Position numbers and translations under genes: made by a program. Of a DNA stretch of 12,071 bases, positions 10,964 to 12,071 are shown piece by piece (within the stretch, counting starts at the first letter, position 1; every line of letters starts with the position of its first letter). Source of the stretch: JBBSGD01 sp038254435 (GTDB taxonomy: Bacteria > Actinomycetota > CADDZG01 > WHSQ01); the NCBI GenBank assembly GCA_038254435.1, contig JBBSGD010000052.1, positions 1 to 12,071 of the forward strand, given 5' to 3'. The notes under the pieces are model-generated. The model was not told the DNA's origin, made no database searches, and was given only the letters and a program-made list of their open reading frames with translations.

Positions 10964-12071
10964 CTACAGGCGCACCGCCTCCATCAGGCCCGGCATGATG
11001 GCGGGGCCCAGGATGTGGCCGATGGCGCCTCGGCGGGAGGCCGCCTCCCCATAAGTCTGCACGGCATCGGCCGACACATTGCCCCCGGCTACGAGCAGCG
11101 GGACCGGACCGTCGGTGTGGGCCTTGCGGACACAGCTCGTCGAGTGGTCGGCGGTGACCGCCACGACCGAGGACCGCAGGTCGAGCGAGTCGAGAAGCAT
11201 CGCGAAGAAGATGGCGTCGATCTTCTCGATGTTCGCAAGCTTCGCCTCGAAGTCCCCATCGTGCGCCGGGACATCGGGGCCCTTGATGTGTATGTAGAGG
11301 CCGTCGTAGCCCTCGATTGCCTCCATTGCCAGCTTGGCCCACGCCTCGTACTGCTGCTCCTCGGCGATTCCGGTCGGCGCCTCGACCTCGCCCATACCCA
11401 TGAGCTTGGCGATGCCCATCTCCACCGGCATCTCCACGAAGCACCCCATGGCCGGCCCGAATTTGTCCTTGAACGAGACGAGCTCGGGAAGATGATCGCC
11501 ACCGTCGCGCGTAAGTACGAAGTTGCCCGGCAGCTTGCCCGCGGCGCGTCGCTTGGCGTTGACCTCGGATGGCTCGAGCACCTCGTAGGCGGCGCGCAGC
11601 CATTCGTTGGTCAAGTCCGAAGCACGCCGAGCGTCTGCGTCCGACTCGCGGCCCTTTACCGGAGCGACCGTGACTACCCTGTTGTCGAAGGTCTCCTTGG
11701 CCACTCCAAGCGCGCCCTGCCGTCCGTAGGCCGGGTCCGAGTTGGCTACCTCGGCCGACAACCGTCCCTCAGTCGCACGCAGGACGAGCACTCCGCGGTG
11801 CCCGACGGTCGCACGAAAGTCGAACCCGGCACCGACGATGGACACCTGGTCCTGCACCTCTTTCGCCAGCGCCTTCGCTTCCTCGGAAGAAAGGTCGCGC
11901 CCCACCCGGCGGTCGGTGATCACCCATCCGTCGCCGTCGGCCTCGACGGTTGCGAAGTTCACCCTGTAGGCGAGGTCACCGTCCTTGACTTCGACGCCTG
12001 CCCCGGTGGCTTCAAGGGGACCGCGCCCGGTGTGGTGCTTGTGCGGGTCGTAGCCGAGGATCGCGAAGACG
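10964..12071 (-). CDS. apgM: 2,3-bisphosphoglycerate-independent phosphoglycerate mutase, archaeal type (partial)
   Basis: This enzyme interconverts 3- and 2-phosphoglycerate in glycolysis without a 2,3-bisphosphoglycerate cofactor, using two metal ions and a catalytic serine. The frame is open to the window edge; residues upstream of GTG 11962 (VFAILGYDP, GRGPLEATGAG, GDLAYRVNFATV) are family sequence, so that GTG is internal. The N-terminal metal and serine motifs lie outside the window. Visible family features are DRRVGRDLSSEEAKALAKEV, ANSDPAYGR, SEVNAKRRAAGKLPGN, KGPDVPAHDGDFEAKLANIE and the metal-binding TADHSTSC. It ends at TAG 10964. The next gene starts 199 bp downstream; that gap holds only 11- and 16-codon frames. 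Confidence 0.9.
   Translation of the reverse strand, partial: VFAILGYDPHKHHTGRGPLEATGAGVEVKDGDLAYRVNFATVEADGDGWVITDRRVGRDLSSEEAKALAKEVQDQVSIVGAGFDFRATVGHRGVLVLRATEGRLSAEVANSDPAYGRQGALGVAKETFDNRVVTVAPVKGRESDADARRASDLTNEWLRAAYEVLEPSEVNAKRRAAGKLPGNFVLTRDGGDHLPELVSFKDKFGPAMGCFVEMPVEMGIAKLMGMGEVEAPTGIAEEQQYEAWAKLAMEAIEGYDGLYIHIKGPDVPAHDGDFEAKLANIEKIDAIFFAMLLDSLDLRSSVVAVTADHSTSCVRKAHTDGPVPLLVAGGNVSADAVQTYGEAASRRGAIGHILGPAIMPGLMEAVRL

Noticed and set aside
1..12071. CRISPR arrays, toxin-antitoxin pairs, restriction-modification or other defence systems
   Set aside because: No regularly spaced repeats and no recognisable defence domains on either strand.

Overview
The window looks like a high-GC actinobacterial chromosome carrying a small integrated mobile element. 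A lineage near Thermoleophilia is my guess, inferred from an archaeal-type phosphoglycerate mutase close to secG, leaderless-type promoters and Excalibur/OB-like secreted proteins. No taxonomic search could be run.

Chromosomal backbone (about 8099-12071, plus 1-64): reading leftwards on the minus strand there is the 3' part of apgM (2,3-bisphosphoglycerate-independent phosphoglycerate mutase, cut by the window edge), a frameshifted membrane-anchored protein of unknown function, a possible structured RNA, secG, a family 5 solute-binding lipoprotein and tRNA-Leu(GAG). Bases 1-64 are the chromosome that once followed the tRNA directly.

Integrated element (about 65-8158): a perfect 61-bp repeat of the tRNA-Leu 3' part lies at 65-125 and again inside the intact tRNA at 8098-8158. 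This is the signature of a tyrosine integrase using the tRNA 3' end as its attachment site. The integrase gene (6908-8083) ends 14 bp before the right repeat and overlaps an XRE-type regulator by 4 bp. Divergent from these is a minus-strand operon: excisionase, a 72-aa unknown protein, a P27-family phage terminase small subunit, and a chimeric unknown protein. There is no large terminase, portal, capsid or replication gene, so the element resembles a phage satellite or a degenerate prophage. Short repeats GGGGACCAAAT near both ends look like integrase arm sites.

Cargo (about 655-4735): this 4.1-kb block is bracketed by a second direct repeat (113 bp, 3 mismatches) that copies the 3' end of a small HTH gene. 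It holds an OB-like/Excalibur lipoprotein, a frameshifted lamin-tail secreted protein, a coiled-coil ORF that seems to switch coding strand midway, a two-TM zinc-ribbon protein, a Ser/Pro-linker lipoprotein and the N-terminal half of a GNAT acetyltransferase. Most of the cargo is exported or membrane-bound. No recognised defence or toxin system was found.

Three genes (small HTH gene, lamin-tail gene, membrane protein by secG) are each broken by exactly one extra base in a homopolymer run. One of the three is outside the element, so sequencing or assembly error is at least as likely as true decay.
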